A stretch of 54,717 nucleotides of DNA, from positions 1 to 54,717 of the forward strand of contig NZ_JACHOO010000011.1 of NCBI RefSeq assembly GCF_014199915.1, written 5' to 3'. Positions 19,351 through 28,670 of this stretch are shown here, in pieces. The stretch is from Prosthecomicrobium pneumaticum (lineage in GTDB: Bacteria > Pseudomonadota > Alphaproteobacteria > Rhizobiales > Kaistiaceae). Numbering within the stretch: the first letter of the stretch is position 1; each line of letters opens with the position of its first letter. Below the pieces are notes generated by a model. It worked only from the letters and a program-made list of their open reading frames with translations, was not told where the DNA came from and made no database searches. A program made the translations under genes and the position numbers.

Positions 19351-19899
19351 TCAGAGGAAATGAGACAGTTCGAGCAGCGGGCTCGCCTGGTCGATTTCCT
19401 TATGCAGCCGATGCCAGCGGCGGTCGAGATAGACGAGGGAATGGGCCTCGGGCGGATCCGAGCCGGGCTCCACCTCGCCCTCGAGCAGCTCGGCGGCGAC
19501 CACCGTCGCGCCCTCGATCGGCAGGGCGCCGACGCGGCGGGCGCGGAACCAGGTGGCGACGCCGGTATAGCGCGGCTCGCCGGTCGAAAGCCGCTCCCAG
19601 GCGCCGCCGGGCGGGAAGCGCTCCGTGCCGCTCGCGGCGCAGAGCTGGGCGAGCTCGATGTCGGTGTAGCGCAGCAGATGGATGACCATCGTCTCCGCCT
19701 CGAGGATGGGCGCCGCCGAGCGCGAGCGCGACGACAGCGAGAAGGCGACGACGGGCGGTGACGCCGAAGCCGAGATCAGCGAGGAGACGGTCATCGCGAC
19801 GGGCCGCCCGCCGGGATCGGCGGTGATCACCGCGACGCCGGCCGGATGGCGGCGGAAGGCCTCGCGGAAGGCGTCGGACATGCTCTGGCTCATCGGCAT
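19351..19899 (-). CDS. NAD(P)H:flavin oxidoreductase, reductase component
   Basis: The 182-aa protein belongs to the flavin-reductase-like family that supplies free FADH2 or FMNH2 to partner monooxygenases. The family pattern FRxAFRRHPAGVAVIT, then MTVSSLISASASPPVVAFSL, is visible. It follows the monooxygenase gene by 59 nt. In resorcinol-degrading rhizobia a reductase of this size (GraD) serves the resorcinol hydroxylase GraA, and the present pair matches those sizes. The substrate cannot be fixed from sequence. Confidence 0.85.
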   Translation of the reverse strand: MPMSQSMSDAFREAFRRHPAGVAVITADPGGRPVAMTVSSLISASASPPVVAFSLSSRSRSAAPILEAETMVIHLLRYTDIELAQLCAASGTERFPPGGAWERLSTGEPRYTGVATWFRARRVGALPIEGATVVAAELLEGEVEPGSDPPEAHSLVYLDRRWHRLHKEIDQASPLLELSHFL

Positions 19900-19958
19900 C
19901 CTCTTCGGCGTCGGAAACGGAGCGCCGGACCGCAGGGAAGCGGCCCGGCGCCCTTACC

Positions 19959-21179
19959 TCACTTCTTCTCGATCAGGTCGTAGAACTGCCAAGTCCGGTC
20001 CGTCCACAACCCGCCGAGATCGCGACCCGCCGAGGTGACGATCGAGGGGGCGATGGTGAAGTGGTTGGCCGCCACCATCATCTCGCGGAAGGTGCGCTGG
20101 ATGACGCCGGCGCGCAGCCCCGCGCCGCCCGCCGCGCGATAGGCGAAGGTGCAGAGCTCGACGCCGACCTCGTGGATCTCGGACTTCGCGAGATGGACGA
20201 GGCTGATCTGCCGCGTCGTCACGCTGGTGCCGGCCTCGACCGTCGCCTCGATGTCGCGCCAGACCTCGAAGACGAAGGCGCGGGCGGCGCGATAGCGCGC
20301 TTCGAAGCGGCCATAGTCGTTCCAGAACTTCTCGCTCTCGCCGATCAGGCCGGCGCGGCCCGACTTCGAGCGCGCGAACTTCGCGATCTCGTCGAGCATG
20401 CGGCGGCCGGTGCCGAGCGCCCAGCCGGTATGGCCGATCGCGGCGAGGCCGACGACGCCGAGGCTGAACAGCTCCTTCAGGCGCTGCGGCGGGGCGGTGA
20501 GGATCGGGAAGACGAGATCGTCGGGCACGAAGACGTCCTGCGCGCCGTAATCGATCGAGCCGGTGCCGCCGAGCCCGAGCACGTCCCAATTGCCGAGCTG
20601 GACGTGCTCCTCGATCGGGGCATGGGCGCACATCACGATGACATTGCCGTTCTCGTCCTTCGCCGGCTTGCCGGTGCCGTCGTCGACGAAGGCGGCGCTG
20701 TGCGAGTAGGTGGCGTGGCTGAAGCCGCTGCCATAGCTCCACTTGCCGGTCAGCCGATAGCCGCCCTCGACCTTCTTCAGCATGCCGAGCGGAGCGCCCT
20801 GGCCGGAGAAGCGGTTGTCGGTGCCGGGCGCGAAGAGCCGCTCGACGGCGGTGTCGGGCAGGAAGGCGGCCGACATGGCGCCGATGCAGGTGTGCACCAT
20901 CGACACCCAGCCGGCAGCGCCGGAGTACCAGGTGATCGCGGCGATCAGTTCGAGCACCTGGGTCGGCGGCAATTGCGCGCCGCCGAGCGCCTCGGTGGCG
21001 AGCACGTGCGACATGCGCAGCGGCTTCAGCGCCTCGAAGCTCTCCGGGGTCAGTTCGCCGCGCTTCTCGTCCTCGGCGGCGTTCTTCTCGAGCACCGGCC
21101 CGATCTCGGCGATCTTGTCGAGCATCGCCCGGTAGTCGACGGTCTGGCCCCAATAGCTGTGCTTCAGCGGGATGTTCAT
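19959..21179 (-). CDS. flavin-dependent monooxygenase, acyl-CoA-dehydrogenase fold (two-component)
   Basis: The 406-aa protein has the acyl-CoA dehydrogenase fold used by group D flavin monooxygenases such as HsaA and the resorcinol hydroxylase GraA. Together with the adjacent flavin reductase it would ortho-hydroxylate a phenol, for example resorcinol to hydroxyquinol. Motifs in order include GKWSYGSGFSHA and GLGGTGSIDYGAQDVFVP, which are flavin-binding strands of this fold. The position among hydroxyquinol-pathway genes supports a hydroxylase over an acyl-CoA dehydrogenase. Confidence 0.82.
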   Translation of the reverse strand: MNIPLKHSYWGQTVDYRAMLDKIAEIGPVLEKNAAEDEKRGELTPESFEALKPLRMSHVLATEALGGAQLPPTQVLELIAAITWYSGAAGWVSMVHTCIGAMSAAFLPDTAVERLFAPGTDNRFSGQGAPLGMLKKVEGGYRLTGKWSYGSGFSHATYSHSAAFVDDGTGKPAKDENGNVIVMCAHAPIEEHVQLGNWDVLGLGGTGSIDYGAQDVFVPDDLVFPILTAPPQRLKELFSLGVVGLAAIGHTGWALGTGRRMLDEIAKFARSKSGRAGLIGESEKFWNDYGRFEARYRAARAFVFEVWRDIEATVEAGTSVTTRQISLVHLAKSEIHEVGVELCTFAYRAAGGAGLRAGVIQRTFREMMVAANHFTIAPSIVTSAGRDLGGLWTDRTWQFYDLIEKK

Positions 21180-21206
21180 CTCAGTTCTCCTCCACGTTCG
21201 ATGGCG

Positions 21207-21995
21207 TCAGCCGGCGAGGAAATCGCCGATCCTTGCGAGCGTCTCCGGCTTCTCCTGCAGCACGAAATGGCCGGCTCCCTCGACCAGCAGCAGCCGCGCG
21301 TCGGGCAGGGCCTCGACGAAGAGCGGCGCCTGGCTCGCCGGCAGGAGCCGGTCCTCGGTGCCCCACACGACGAGCGCCGGATTGGTGATGCGGGCGAGGA
21401 AGCGGGTGAGATTGGGGTGGCCCATGCCGAAGGGCGCGAGCAGCCGGCCGAGCGTCTCGCCCTCGCGGGCGCGCTCCGCGCCGAAGCGCTCGGCGAAGAC
21501 GAGGTCAGTGCCGTCCGGGAAGAAGGCGAGCGCGACCGTGACGTCGTGCGCGAGATGGGCCGGCAGGTCCTGCGGCGCGAGGGCGCCGAGATCGGTCGCG
21601 GGATGGGCCGGATCGTTGAGCCCGGCCGGCGCGACGAGCACCACCTTGTCGAAGCGCTCGCGGGCGAGCGCGGCGAGCTCGGTCGCCATCCAGCCGCCCA
21701 TCGAGAAGCCCATCAGATGCGGCTTCTCCGGAAGATCGAGGGCATCGAGGAGGTTCAGATAGTGCAGCACCATGTCGGCCATGCCGGCGACGTGCGGCGC
21801 GTCCCCCGAGAAACCGAAACCGGGATGGCTCGGGCAGAGCACCCGGAAGCGATCGGCGAGGCCGGCGGCGAAATCGAAGCCCTCGAGCGTCGCCGCGCCG
21901 TGCAGGAACAGCACGGGCTTGCCGGCGCCGACGGCCTTCACCACCGTCCCGACGCCGCCGATGTCATAGTCCAGCGTTTCGAAGTCCACGGCCAT
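21207..21995 (-). CDS. alpha/beta-fold hydrolase
   Basis: The 262-aa enzyme has a complete alpha/beta-hydrolase triad: Ser98 in GFSMGG, Asp214 in WGTEDR, and His242 in GAGHF. The oxyanion motif LHGAA is at 31-35. It could hydrolyse an ester or a C-C bond of a ring-cleavage product. It sits between the zinc alcohol dehydrogenase and the two-component monooxygenase in the leftward cluster, with gaps of 12 and 27 nt, so co-expression is likely. The substrate is unknown. Confidence 0.87.
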   Translation of the reverse strand: MAVDFETLDYDIGGVGTVVKAVGAGKPVLFLHGAATLEGFDFAAGLADRFRVLCPSHPGFGFSGDAPHVAGMADMVLHYLNLLDALDLPEKPHLMGFSMGGWMATELAALARERFDKVVLVAPAGLNDPAHPATDLGALAPQDLPAHLAHDVTVALAFFPDGTDLVFAERFGAERAREGETLGRLLAPFGMGHPNLTRFLARITNPALVVWGTEDRLLPASQAPLFVEALPDARLLLVEGAGHFVLQEKPETLARIGDFLAG

Positions 21996-22007
21996 CTGCT
22001 CTCCTCC

Positions 22008-23024
22008 TCAGGCGAATTCCGGCTCGATCAGAACCTTGCACTGCGTCGTGCGGCGGCGCAGGCTCTCGAAGATCTGCGGCACGGGCGAAAGGTCGATCCG
22101 CTCGGTGACGAGCGCCTGCGGCGCGAAGGGGCCGCCGCGCAGCGCATCGAGCGCGACGCCGAACTCGTTGCGCTGATGGAAGAAGACCGAGAAGACGAGG
22201 TCGATCTCCTTCGACAGCGCGACGAACGGGTCCCACTGGTCGCCGCCGACGCAGAGGCCGACGCCGACCACGCGGCCCTGCAGGCGCACCGCATCGACCG
22301 CCGCGGCGATCAGGCCGCGCTTGCCGACGCATTCGAAGACGATGTCGGGCGCGCCGCCGCAGAGATCGGCGAGGTTCTCGGAAAGGCCGGGTCCGGAGAG
22401 CGCGAAGCCGGTCGCGCCGAGCGCCAGCGCGCGTTCCTGCTGATGGCTGTGCAGATCGGCGACGACGACGCGCGACGCGCCGAGACGGCGTGCCCAGAAG
22501 GCGACGAGCAGGCCGATCGGCCCGGCGCCGAGGATCGCCACCCGATCGCCCGGCTTCATGCCGGAGCGGACGACGCAGTGGAGCGCCACCGAAACCGGTT
22601 CGGCGAGCGCGCCGTCCTCGAGCGCGACCTCCTCGGGCAGGATGTGGCACTGCCGCGCGGCGACGCGGACATATTCGGCATAGCCGCCGCCGATCAGCAC
22701 CATCTGCGCGCAGCGCGCCGGATCGCCGCGGCGGCAGGTCTCGCAATGGCCGCAGCCGCGCATCGGAACGACCGCGACCCGGTCGCCGAGCGCGAGATCG
22801 GTGACCTCCGCACCCCGCGCCACCACCTCGCCGGCGAATTCATGGCCGAGCACGAAGCCCGGGCCGATGCCGAAGGGGGCCGGATCCTCGGTGATGTGGA
22901 GGTCGGAGCCGCAGATGCCGCAGGCGGCGACGCGCAGCACGACCTCGTCCGCCGCGGGCGCCGGATCCTCCACCCGGTCGATGCGGAGCGGAATGCCGAC
23001 CCCGTCGAAAATGGCCGCTCTCAT
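22008..23024 (-). CDS. zinc-dependent alcohol dehydrogenase (MDR family)
   Basis: The 338-aa medium-chain dehydrogenase keeps all metal ligands: catalytic-zinc Cys38, His61 and Glu62, and structural-zinc Cys91, Cys94, Cys97 and Cys105. The Rossmann motif GAGPIG follows in the second half. The start at 23024 overlaps the LivM-type permease stop as ATGA, so it is translationally coupled to the transporter. This suggests it acts on the imported substrate or an early product. It resembles threonine/sorbitol-dehydrogenase-like members; the substrate is unassigned. Confidence 0.9.
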   Translation of the reverse strand: MRAAIFDGVGIPLRIDRVEDPAPAADEVVLRVAACGICGSDLHITEDPAPFGIGPGFVLGHEFAGEVVARGAEVTDLALGDRVAVVPMRGCGHCETCRRGDPARCAQMVLIGGGYAEYVRVAARQCHILPEEVALEDGALAEPVSVALHCVVRSGMKPGDRVAILGAGPIGLLVAFWARRLGASRVVVADLHSHQQERALALGATGFALSGPGLSENLADLCGGAPDIVFECVGKRGLIAAAVDAVRLQGRVVGVGLCVGGDQWDPFVALSKEIDLVFSVFFHQRNEFGVALDALRGGPFAPQALVTERIDLSPVPQIFESLRRRTTQCKVLIEPEFA

Positions 23025-24073
23025 CGCGTCTCCCCCTTCGTCCCCTGTTGCGGATCGATCAGTCTGCGGCCGATCGGGAACCAGGGCGCATCCCAGCGCC
23101 TGGCGATCGCCCCCCAGATGCCGGTCCGGGCATAGAGGGCGACGGCGAGCGTCATCAGGCCGAGCACGACGAAATAGGAGGCGCCGTATTCGCCGAACCA
23201 GCGGTCGGCGACGAAGAAGATCAGCGTGCCGATCAGGACGCCCTCGATCGAGCCGATGCCGCCGACCATGACGATGAAGATGGCGAGGTTCGCCCACATC
23301 GGGTCGAAGGCGGAGCCGGGCGTGATGCGCAGCTGCGCCATGAAGTAGATCGCGCCGGCGAGGCCGCAGCCGACCGCCGCGGCGACATAGATGAGGAAGC
23401 GCAGCCGGCCGACCTGGACGCCCTGGCTCGCCGCGGCGACCGGATTGTCGCGCATGGCGATGAGGGCGAGGCCGAAGCGCGAGCGCAGCAGCCAGTAGCT
23501 GCCGCCGAGCGTGACGAGGAGCAGCGTCGCACAGAGCAGCGACATGGCGACGTTCCGCTCGAAGGCGGAGTAGTCCTTCATCACCCGGAGCGACATGCCG
23601 GCGCCGGAATTGACGAGCGGCAGATTGGTCGAGACGAGGCGGAACACCTCGGCGACCACCCAGGTGCCGATCGAGAAATAGGGCCCCTCCAGCCGGTGCA
23701 GCAGGAAATAGGTCGGTACGGCGAGGACCGCCGGGACGAGCAGCGACAGGAAGACGGCGAGGAAGGGATTGATGCCGTAGGTCTGGGCGAGCACGAAGAG
23801 GGCATAGCCCGCAGCGCCCATGAAGGCCTGCTGGCCGACCGAGACGAGGCCGGCATAGCCGGCGAGGAGGTTCCACATCTGCGCCACCGCGAGATAGCAG
23901 CAGAGTTCGAGGATCCAGCGGATCGTGCCGGTCGAGGCCCACCACGGCATGGCGACGAGCGCCACCAGAGCGGCGAGCGCGAGGGTCAGCGCGATGCGGC
24001 CGGACGGCGTCTGGCGCTGCACCCGGACGGCGGGCAGGCCGGCATCGGCGAACGGGACGGCGGTCATGGTCAT
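23021..24073 (-). CDS. branched-chain-type ABC importer permease, LivM-like (set 1)
   Basis: The 350-aa integral membrane protein carries the LivM-family permease signature (AGYAGLVSVGQQAFMGAAGY and, towards the C terminus, GGIGSIEGVLIGTLIFF). It pairs with the LivH-like permease upstream, overlapping it by ATGA, and is coupled downstream to the alcohol dehydrogenase. HAAT-family importers next to aromatic catabolic genes usually carry aromatic acids or phenolic compounds rather than leucine. Confidence 0.92.
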   Translation of the reverse strand: MTMTAVPFADAGLPAVRVQRQTPSGRIALTLALAALVALVAMPWWASTGTIRWILELCCYLAVAQMWNLLAGYAGLVSVGQQAFMGAAGYALFVLAQTYGINPFLAVFLSLLVPAVLAVPTYFLLHRLEGPYFSIGTWVVAEVFRLVSTNLPLVNSGAGMSLRVMKDYSAFERNVAMSLLCATLLLVTLGGSYWLLRSRFGLALIAMRDNPVAAASQGVQVGRLRFLIYVAAAVGCGLAGAIYFMAQLRITPGSAFDPMWANLAIFIVMVGGIGSIEGVLIGTLIFFVADRWFGEYGASYFVVLGLMTLAVALYARTGIWGAIARRWDAPWFPIGRRLIDPQQGTKGETR

Positions 24074-24927
24074 GCCCTTCCGAACAGGCCCTGCGGGCGG
24101 GTCGCCAGCACGAACAGGAAGACGATGTGGCCGGCGAGCACGCCGAAGCCGGGATCGATGCGGAAGCCGATCGCCTGCGAGATGCCGAGCACCATCGAGC
24201 CGATGAAGGCGCCCCAGACCGAGCCCATGCCGCCGATGATCACCGCCTCGAAGGCATAGATGAGCTGGGCCGGACCGTCGGCCGGGGCGACCGTCGAGCG
24301 GAGCGCCTGGAACACGGCGGCGAAGCCGAGAATGCCGACCGCCGCGGCGGTGGCGAGCGCATAGACGGCACGCGGATCGATGCCGGTCATCGCCGCCGCC
24401 TCGACATCGGCCGCCGCGGCACGCAGCGCCCGGCCGAAGCGGGTGCGCTTCAGCATCAGGTCGAGGCCCCAGGTGAGGCCCGTCGCGACCGCCAGCACGA
24501 TCACCGGCAGGAGGCCGATATAGATGCCGCCGATCTCGATCGACCGGCTCTCGAGCCCGTAGCCCGGCAGCGAGCGGCTGTTCGCCGACCAGATCTGCAG
24601 CATCAGGTTCTGCAGCGCGATCGACAGGCCGAAGGTGGCGATCAGCGAGGGCAGCGGATCGTTGCCGACCACCCGGTTGAGCACCGTCTTCTGCAGCACG
24701 AAGCCGATCAGCACGGCGAGCGGCACCAGCGCGACGAGCACCGGCAGCGGGCCGAGGCCGAAGGCGGAAGCGAGCGAGATGCCGATCAGCGACAGGAGGA
24801 TGACGAGATCGCCATGGCTGATGTTGACGATCCGCATGACGCCGAACATCAGCGCCATGCCGAGCGCGTATTGGGCATACATCCCGCCGAGGAGCACACC
24901 CTGGATCAGCGCATCAAGCCACTGCAT
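24070..24927 (-). CDS. branched-chain-type ABC importer permease, LivH-like (set 1)
   Basis: The 285-aa permease shows the LivH opening (QGVLLGGMYAQYALGMALMFGVM) in part and the conserved AFEAVIIGGMGSVWGAFIGS loop that contacts the ATPase. The start at 24927 lies 14 nt inside the end of the LivF-like gene, which is why the longer in-frame start at 25053 was rejected. It ends in a 4-nt ATGA overlap with the LivM-like gene. Confidence 0.92.
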   Translation of the reverse strand: MQWLDALIQGVLLGGMYAQYALGMALMFGVMRIVNISHGDLVILLSLIGISLASAFGLGPLPVLVALVPLAVLIGFVLQKTVLNRVVGNDPLPSLIATFGLSIALQNLMLQIWSANSRSLPGYGLESRSIEIGGIYIGLLPVIVLAVATGLTWGLDLMLKRTRFGRALRAAAADVEAAAMTGIDPRAVYALATAAAVGILGFAAVFQALRSTVAPADGPAQLIYAFEAVIIGGMGSVWGAFIGSMVLGISQAIGFRIDPGFGVLAGHIVFLFVLATRPQGLFGRA

Positions 24928-25666
24928 GGCCCACTCCGAAATAGGCTTCGCCGATCTGCGCCCGGCTGATCTCGGCGGACTTGCCGGCGAGCGTGACGCG
25001 GCCCTCGAGCATGCAGTAGAGGCGATCCGAGGCCGACTGGGCGAGGCCGACATCCTGCTCGACGAGGATCACCGCGGTGCCGGCCGCCCGGATCTCGGGG
25101 AGCGCGGCGTAGATCTCGCGGATCACCTTCGGCGCCAGGCCGAGGCTGATCTCGTCGCAGAGCAGCACGCGCGGCTGGCAGAGCAGCGCCCGGCCGATCG
25201 CCACCATCTGCTGCTGGCCGCCCGACAGGCTCTGCACGGGCGTGCGCGCCTTCTCGGCGAGGATCGGGAAGAGATCGTGCACGCGCTTCAGCGTCCAGCC
25301 GCCCTTCCCTCCGGCCCTGGCGCCGGCCTTCCCGGCGGCGCGGGCCGCCTGATCGATCGCGACGCGCAGATTGTCCTCGACCGACATGCCGGTGAAGAGC
25401 CGCCGGCCCTCCGGCACGATCGCGACGCCCTTCTGGACCATCCGGTCCGGAGCGGTGCCGCCGACCGGCTCGCCGTCGAGCCGCACCATCTCGCGGGCGA
25501 CCGGCAGGAGGCCCATCACGGCGCGCAGGAAGGTCGACTTGCCGGCGCCGTTGGCACCGATCAGCGCGACGCACTCGCCGGCGCCGAGCTCGGTGTCGAC
25601 GCCGTAGAGCGCCTGGAAGTCGCCATAGCGGGCGACGAGCCCATGGGTGGAGAGAACCGCGCTCAT
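24914..25666 (-). CDS. ABC importer ATPase, LivF-like (set 1)
   Basis: The 250-aa ATPase has Walker A GANGAGKST, the ABC signature LSGGQQQM and Walker B VLLCDEISLGL. EGRRLF and the VEQD switch motif are typical of LivF. An extra glycine/lysine-rich loop (AGARAGGKGG) follows the region after Walker A, absent from its counterpart in set 2. It overlaps its neighbours on both sides, which marks a tightly coupled transporter operon. Confidence 0.92.
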   Translation of the reverse strand: MSAVLSTHGLVARYGDFQALYGVDTELGAGECVALIGANGAGKSTFLRAVMGLLPVAREMVRLDGEPVGGTAPDRMVQKGVAIVPEGRRLFTGMSVEDNLRVAIDQAARAAGKAGARAGGKGGWTLKRVHDLFPILAEKARTPVQSLSGGQQQMVAIGRALLCQPRVLLCDEISLGLAPKVIREIYAALPEIRAAGTAVILVEQDVGLAQSASDRLYCMLEGRVTLAGKSAEISRAQIGEAYFGVGHAVA

Positions 25667-26391
25667 CCCTCGATCCCCATATAGATGCGCTGCACGTCGG
25701 GCAGCGCGATGACCTCGGCGGGCGGCCCCTCGGCGATCTTCTCGCCGAAGTTCAGGACGAGCAGCCGGTCGGCGACGGCGAGCAGCGCGTGCAGCACGTG
25801 CTCGATCCAGACGATCGTCACGCCGCGGTCGCGGATGCGCCGCACCAGCGCGACGAGATCCTTCGATTCCTCGTCGGTGAGCCCGCCGGCGATCTCGTCG
25901 AGCAGCAGCAGTTTCGGATCGGAGGCGAGCGCGCGGGCGAGTTCGAGGCGCTTGCGGTCGAGCAGCGTCAGCGCGCCGGCCTGGCGGTTCGCCTTGTCGG
26001 ACAGCTCGCAGTCGCGCAGCACCTGGGCGCAGAAGGCGTAGCTCTCCTTCTCGGAGCGGCCGCCGCCGAACGCGGCGGCGACCAGCAGATTTTCGAAGGT
26101 GGTCATGCCGGAATAGGGACGCGGGATCTGGTAGGTCCGCCCGATCCCCATCCGGCAGCGCCGGAAGGGCGGCTCGCCGCGCAGCGCCGTGCCGGCGAGA
26201 TGGATCTCGCCGCCGGACGCCTTCAGGTCGCCGCTGATCATGTTGAACAGCGTCGTCTTGCCGGCGCCGTTCGGGCCGAGAATGCCGAGCACCTCGCCCC
26301 GATGCACGTCGAAGCTCACCTCGTGCAGGACGCGGACGGCGCCGAAGGACTTCGACACCGCGCGCGCTTCCAAAAGGACTTCCCGATCCAT
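25663..26391 (-). CDS. ABC importer ATPase, LivG-like (set 1)
   Basis: The 242-aa ATPase has Walker A GPNGAGKTT, Walker B LLLLDEIAGGL and the LivG-typical GIGRTYQIPRPY segment. The ABC signature is weak (ALTLLDRKRLELARAL in place of LSGGQ), which is common in this subfamily. It overlaps the LivF-like gene by ATGA and follows the substrate-binding-protein gene by 24 nt. Confidence 0.92.
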   Translation of the reverse strand: MDREVLLEARAVSKSFGAVRVLHEVSFDVHRGEVLGILGPNGAGKTTLFNMISGDLKASGGEIHLAGTALRGEPPFRRCRMGIGRTYQIPRPYSGMTTFENLLVAAAFGGGRSEKESYAFCAQVLRDCELSDKANRQAGALTLLDRKRLELARALASDPKLLLLDEIAGGLTDEESKDLVALVRRIRDRGVTIVWIEHVLHALLAVADRLLVLNFGEKIAEGPPAEVIALPDVQRIYMGIEG

Positions 26392-26415
26392 TGCCGCCCT
26401 CCGCGTCCCGTCACC

Positions 26416-27714
26416 TCACCAGGAGATCGGCTGGATCTTCTGCTCCGGCTCGAAGAGCTGGTTGACCGTGTTGTCGACGATCTTGAGGTCGTAGGGCCAC
26501 TTCTCGCCCTTCACCCACTGGCCGCCGAAGATCGGCGTCTTGCAGACGTTCTTGTGGGTCGAGCCGTCGAACTTGATGTGGCCGACGAGCGACTGCAGGT
26601 CGGTCGCCGCCACCGCATCGCGCACCGATTCACGGTCGAGCGGGTCGGCGGCGCGCTTCAGCACGTCGATCGCCACTTCGAGCAGGCCGTGCGAATAGCC
26701 GAGCGGCTGCGTCCACTGGCGCTTGGTGTCGGCCTCCCACTGCACCGCGAGATCGCGGCTGACCTGGCCGGTGAGCGAGGACTTGAAGGGGAAGGCCGGC
26801 GTCCACCACACCTCGGAGGACATGCCGTTGCCGAGCGGCCCCATCGCCTCGACGCCGCCGGGGAAGAGCAGCGCCGCCGCGACCGTCACCGCCTTCGGCT
26901 TGAAACCCTGCTGATTGCACTGGGTGACGAAGGTCTTCAGATCGTCGGGATAGGTGATGCCGCCGATGATCTCGCAGTTCTGCTTCTTGAACTCGGCGAT
27001 CTGGGCCGAGAAATCGTTGGTGCGCGGCTGGAAATAGCCGGGCACCACGACCTCGTAGCCGGCGGCGCGGGTCGGCACCGGCAGGCCGTAGCCGTCATTG
27101 CCCCAGGTCTCGCCGTCGATGTTCTGGGGGAACAGCATGCCGACCTTCTTGTTGGTGTCGAGCCCGTTCCACAGCCCGACAAAGGTGTTGAGCGCCTCGT
27201 CGAGGCCCCAGAAGAAGTGATAGGTCCAGTCGAAGCTCGCCTCGGCGCCGCCGCGCGGCATGACGACCGCCTGCCAGGGCGCGCCCGACGACAGGCAGGG
27301 GGTCTCGTAGAGTTCCGCCTGTTCGGCCGCCGGCAGGATGGTGTCGGTGGTCGAGGCCGGCAGCAGCAGCTGGACCTCGTCGTTGAGGATCAGATTGCCG
27401 GCGATTTCCGACGACTTGTTGGGGTTCGACTGGCTGTCGCGGTCGAGGATCTCGATCGCATAGGTCTTGCCGTTCGAGGATTCGAGCTTGCCACCGAGGA
27501 AAGCGCGGATCTTGTCGAGCGTGTAGCCGTCGGTCTCGCCGAACAGGGCGAGCGGGCCGGTGGTCGGGCTGATATAGCCGACCTTGATCGTGCCGGCGGT
27601 CTGCGCCCGCACATAGCCCGGCAGCGCGAGCGTGCCCGCCGCGGCGCCGAGGCCCTTCAGGACGGTCCGGCGACTCGGCCGCAGGCCCGACTTCACGAGC
27701 TTGTTGTAGTACAT
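26416..27714 (-). CDS. periplasmic substrate-binding protein of ABC importer (set 1)
   Basis: The 432-aa protein is a LivK-type (type I) binding protein. Its N terminus carries a twin-arginine signal, SRRTVLK at residues 14-20, then a hydrophobic run and a likely cleavage after Ala37 (VRA|Q). Folded export through Tat is unusual for binding proteins generally but frequent in this aromatic-associated subgroup. It heads the first transporter module, 68 nt after the SDR gene. The ligand is probably an aromatic or phenolic compound, inferred from neighbours. Confidence 0.9.
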   Translation of the reverse strand: MYYNKLVKSGLRPSRRTVLKGLGAAAGTLALPGYVRAQTAGTIKVGYISPTTGPLALFGETDGYTLDKIRAFLGGKLESSNGKTYAIEILDRDSQSNPNKSSEIAGNLILNDEVQLLLPASTTDTILPAAEQAELYETPCLSSGAPWQAVVMPRGGAEASFDWTYHFFWGLDEALNTFVGLWNGLDTNKKVGMLFPQNIDGETWGNDGYGLPVPTRAAGYEVVVPGYFQPRTNDFSAQIAEFKKQNCEIIGGITYPDDLKTFVTQCNQQGFKPKAVTVAAALLFPGGVEAMGPLGNGMSSEVWWTPAFPFKSSLTGQVSRDLAVQWEADTKRQWTQPLGYSHGLLEVAIDVLKRAADPLDRESVRDAVAATDLQSLVGHIKFDGSTHKNVCKTPIFGGQWVKGEKWPYDLKIVDNTVNQLFEPEQKIQPISW

Positions 27715-27782
27715 CTCTTTTCCCTCCCTCTGGAATTCCGGCGGACGGCGCGCCCTCCTCGGCGGCGCCGCTGCCGTCGTGC

Positions 27783-28601
27783 TCAGGTCATGCGCAGGAG
27801 CGCGCCGCCGTCGATGACGATCAGCGAGCCGGTGACGTAGGACGAGGCCGGCGAAGCGAGGTAGAGCGCGAGGCCCTTGATCTCCTCCGGATCGCCGATG
27901 CGGCCGATCAGCGACTGCGCCTCGAAGGCCCGGCGGTCCTCCGGATTGCGCAGCCGTCCGCCGGCGATGTTGGTGATGAAGGGGCCCGGCAGGATCGCGT
28001 TGATGCGGATGCCATAGGCGCCGAGTTCCATCGCCATGTGACGGACGAGATGGTTCACACCCGCCTTCGCCGGCATGTAGGGCGTGCCGACGATGCTCTC
28101 ATTGATCAGCGAGGCGATCGAGGAGGTGACGATGATCTGGCCTCCGCCGTTCGGCTTCATGTGCCGCACGGCGTGCTTGATGGTCGTGTAGACCGAGGTC
28201 AGGTTGATCTCGATCACCTTGTCCCAATGCTCGTCGGGCAGGTTCTCGATCGCCCCTTCGGGATTGCGCTCGCCGGTCGGCGTGTTGAAGCCCGGGCCGG
28301 CGTCGATGCCCGCATTGGCGAAGACGACGTCGATCCCGCCGCGCTCTTCGGCGACCGCGTCGAAGGCGGCCGCCATGCCCGGCCGGTCGCCGACATCGAC
28401 CACAAGGCCGCGGACGTCGCCGCCGGTCGCGCGGATTTCGGCGACGGTCTTCTCGAGCCCCACCGGATTGAGGTCGAAGATGGAAACCTTCGCCCCGTGC
28501 TCGGCCATGATCTCGGCATAGGCGCGGCCGATGCCGCTCGCGCCGCCGGTGACGATCACCGACTTGCCCCGGACGTCGAACATCTTCTCGAGTGCGGCCA
28601 T
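27783..28601 (-). CDS. short-chain dehydrogenase/reductase in the aromatic cluster
   Basis: The 272-aa classical SDR has TGGASGIG at residues 18-25, NAG at 96-98, Ser160/161 and Tyr175-Lys179 in the motif YMPAK. Asp43 after the second strand (SIFDLN) suggests NAD rather than NADP. It lies 69 nt after the intradiol dioxygenase gene and before transporter set 1, so it ends the second catabolic module. It may oxidise a diol or alcohol intermediate; no substrate can be assigned. Confidence 0.88.
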   Translation of the reverse strand: MAALEKMFDVRGKSVIVTGGASGIGRAYAEIMAEHGAKVSIFDLNPVGLEKTVAEIRATGGDVRGLVVDVGDRPGMAAAFDAVAEERGGIDVVFANAGIDAGPGFNTPTGERNPEGAIENLPDEHWDKVIEINLTSVYTTIKHAVRHMKPNGGGQIIVTSSIASLINESIVGTPYMPAKAGVNHLVRHMAMELGAYGIRINAILPGPFITNIAGGRLRNPEDRRAFEAQSLIGRIGDPEEIKGLALYLASPASSYVTGSLIVIDGGALLRMT

Positions 28602-28670
28602 CTCATCCTCCCGGTTCCGCAGGTCGTTCCGGGCGCCTCCCCGCGCCCGGCCGTCGTCGTCCCGCCGTCG

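Noticed and set aside
24927-25053. Longer start for the set 1 LivH-like permease
   Set aside because: The extra residues overlap the LivF-like gene in another frame and are Ser/Arg-rich; the ATG at 24927 begins directly at the first membrane helix.
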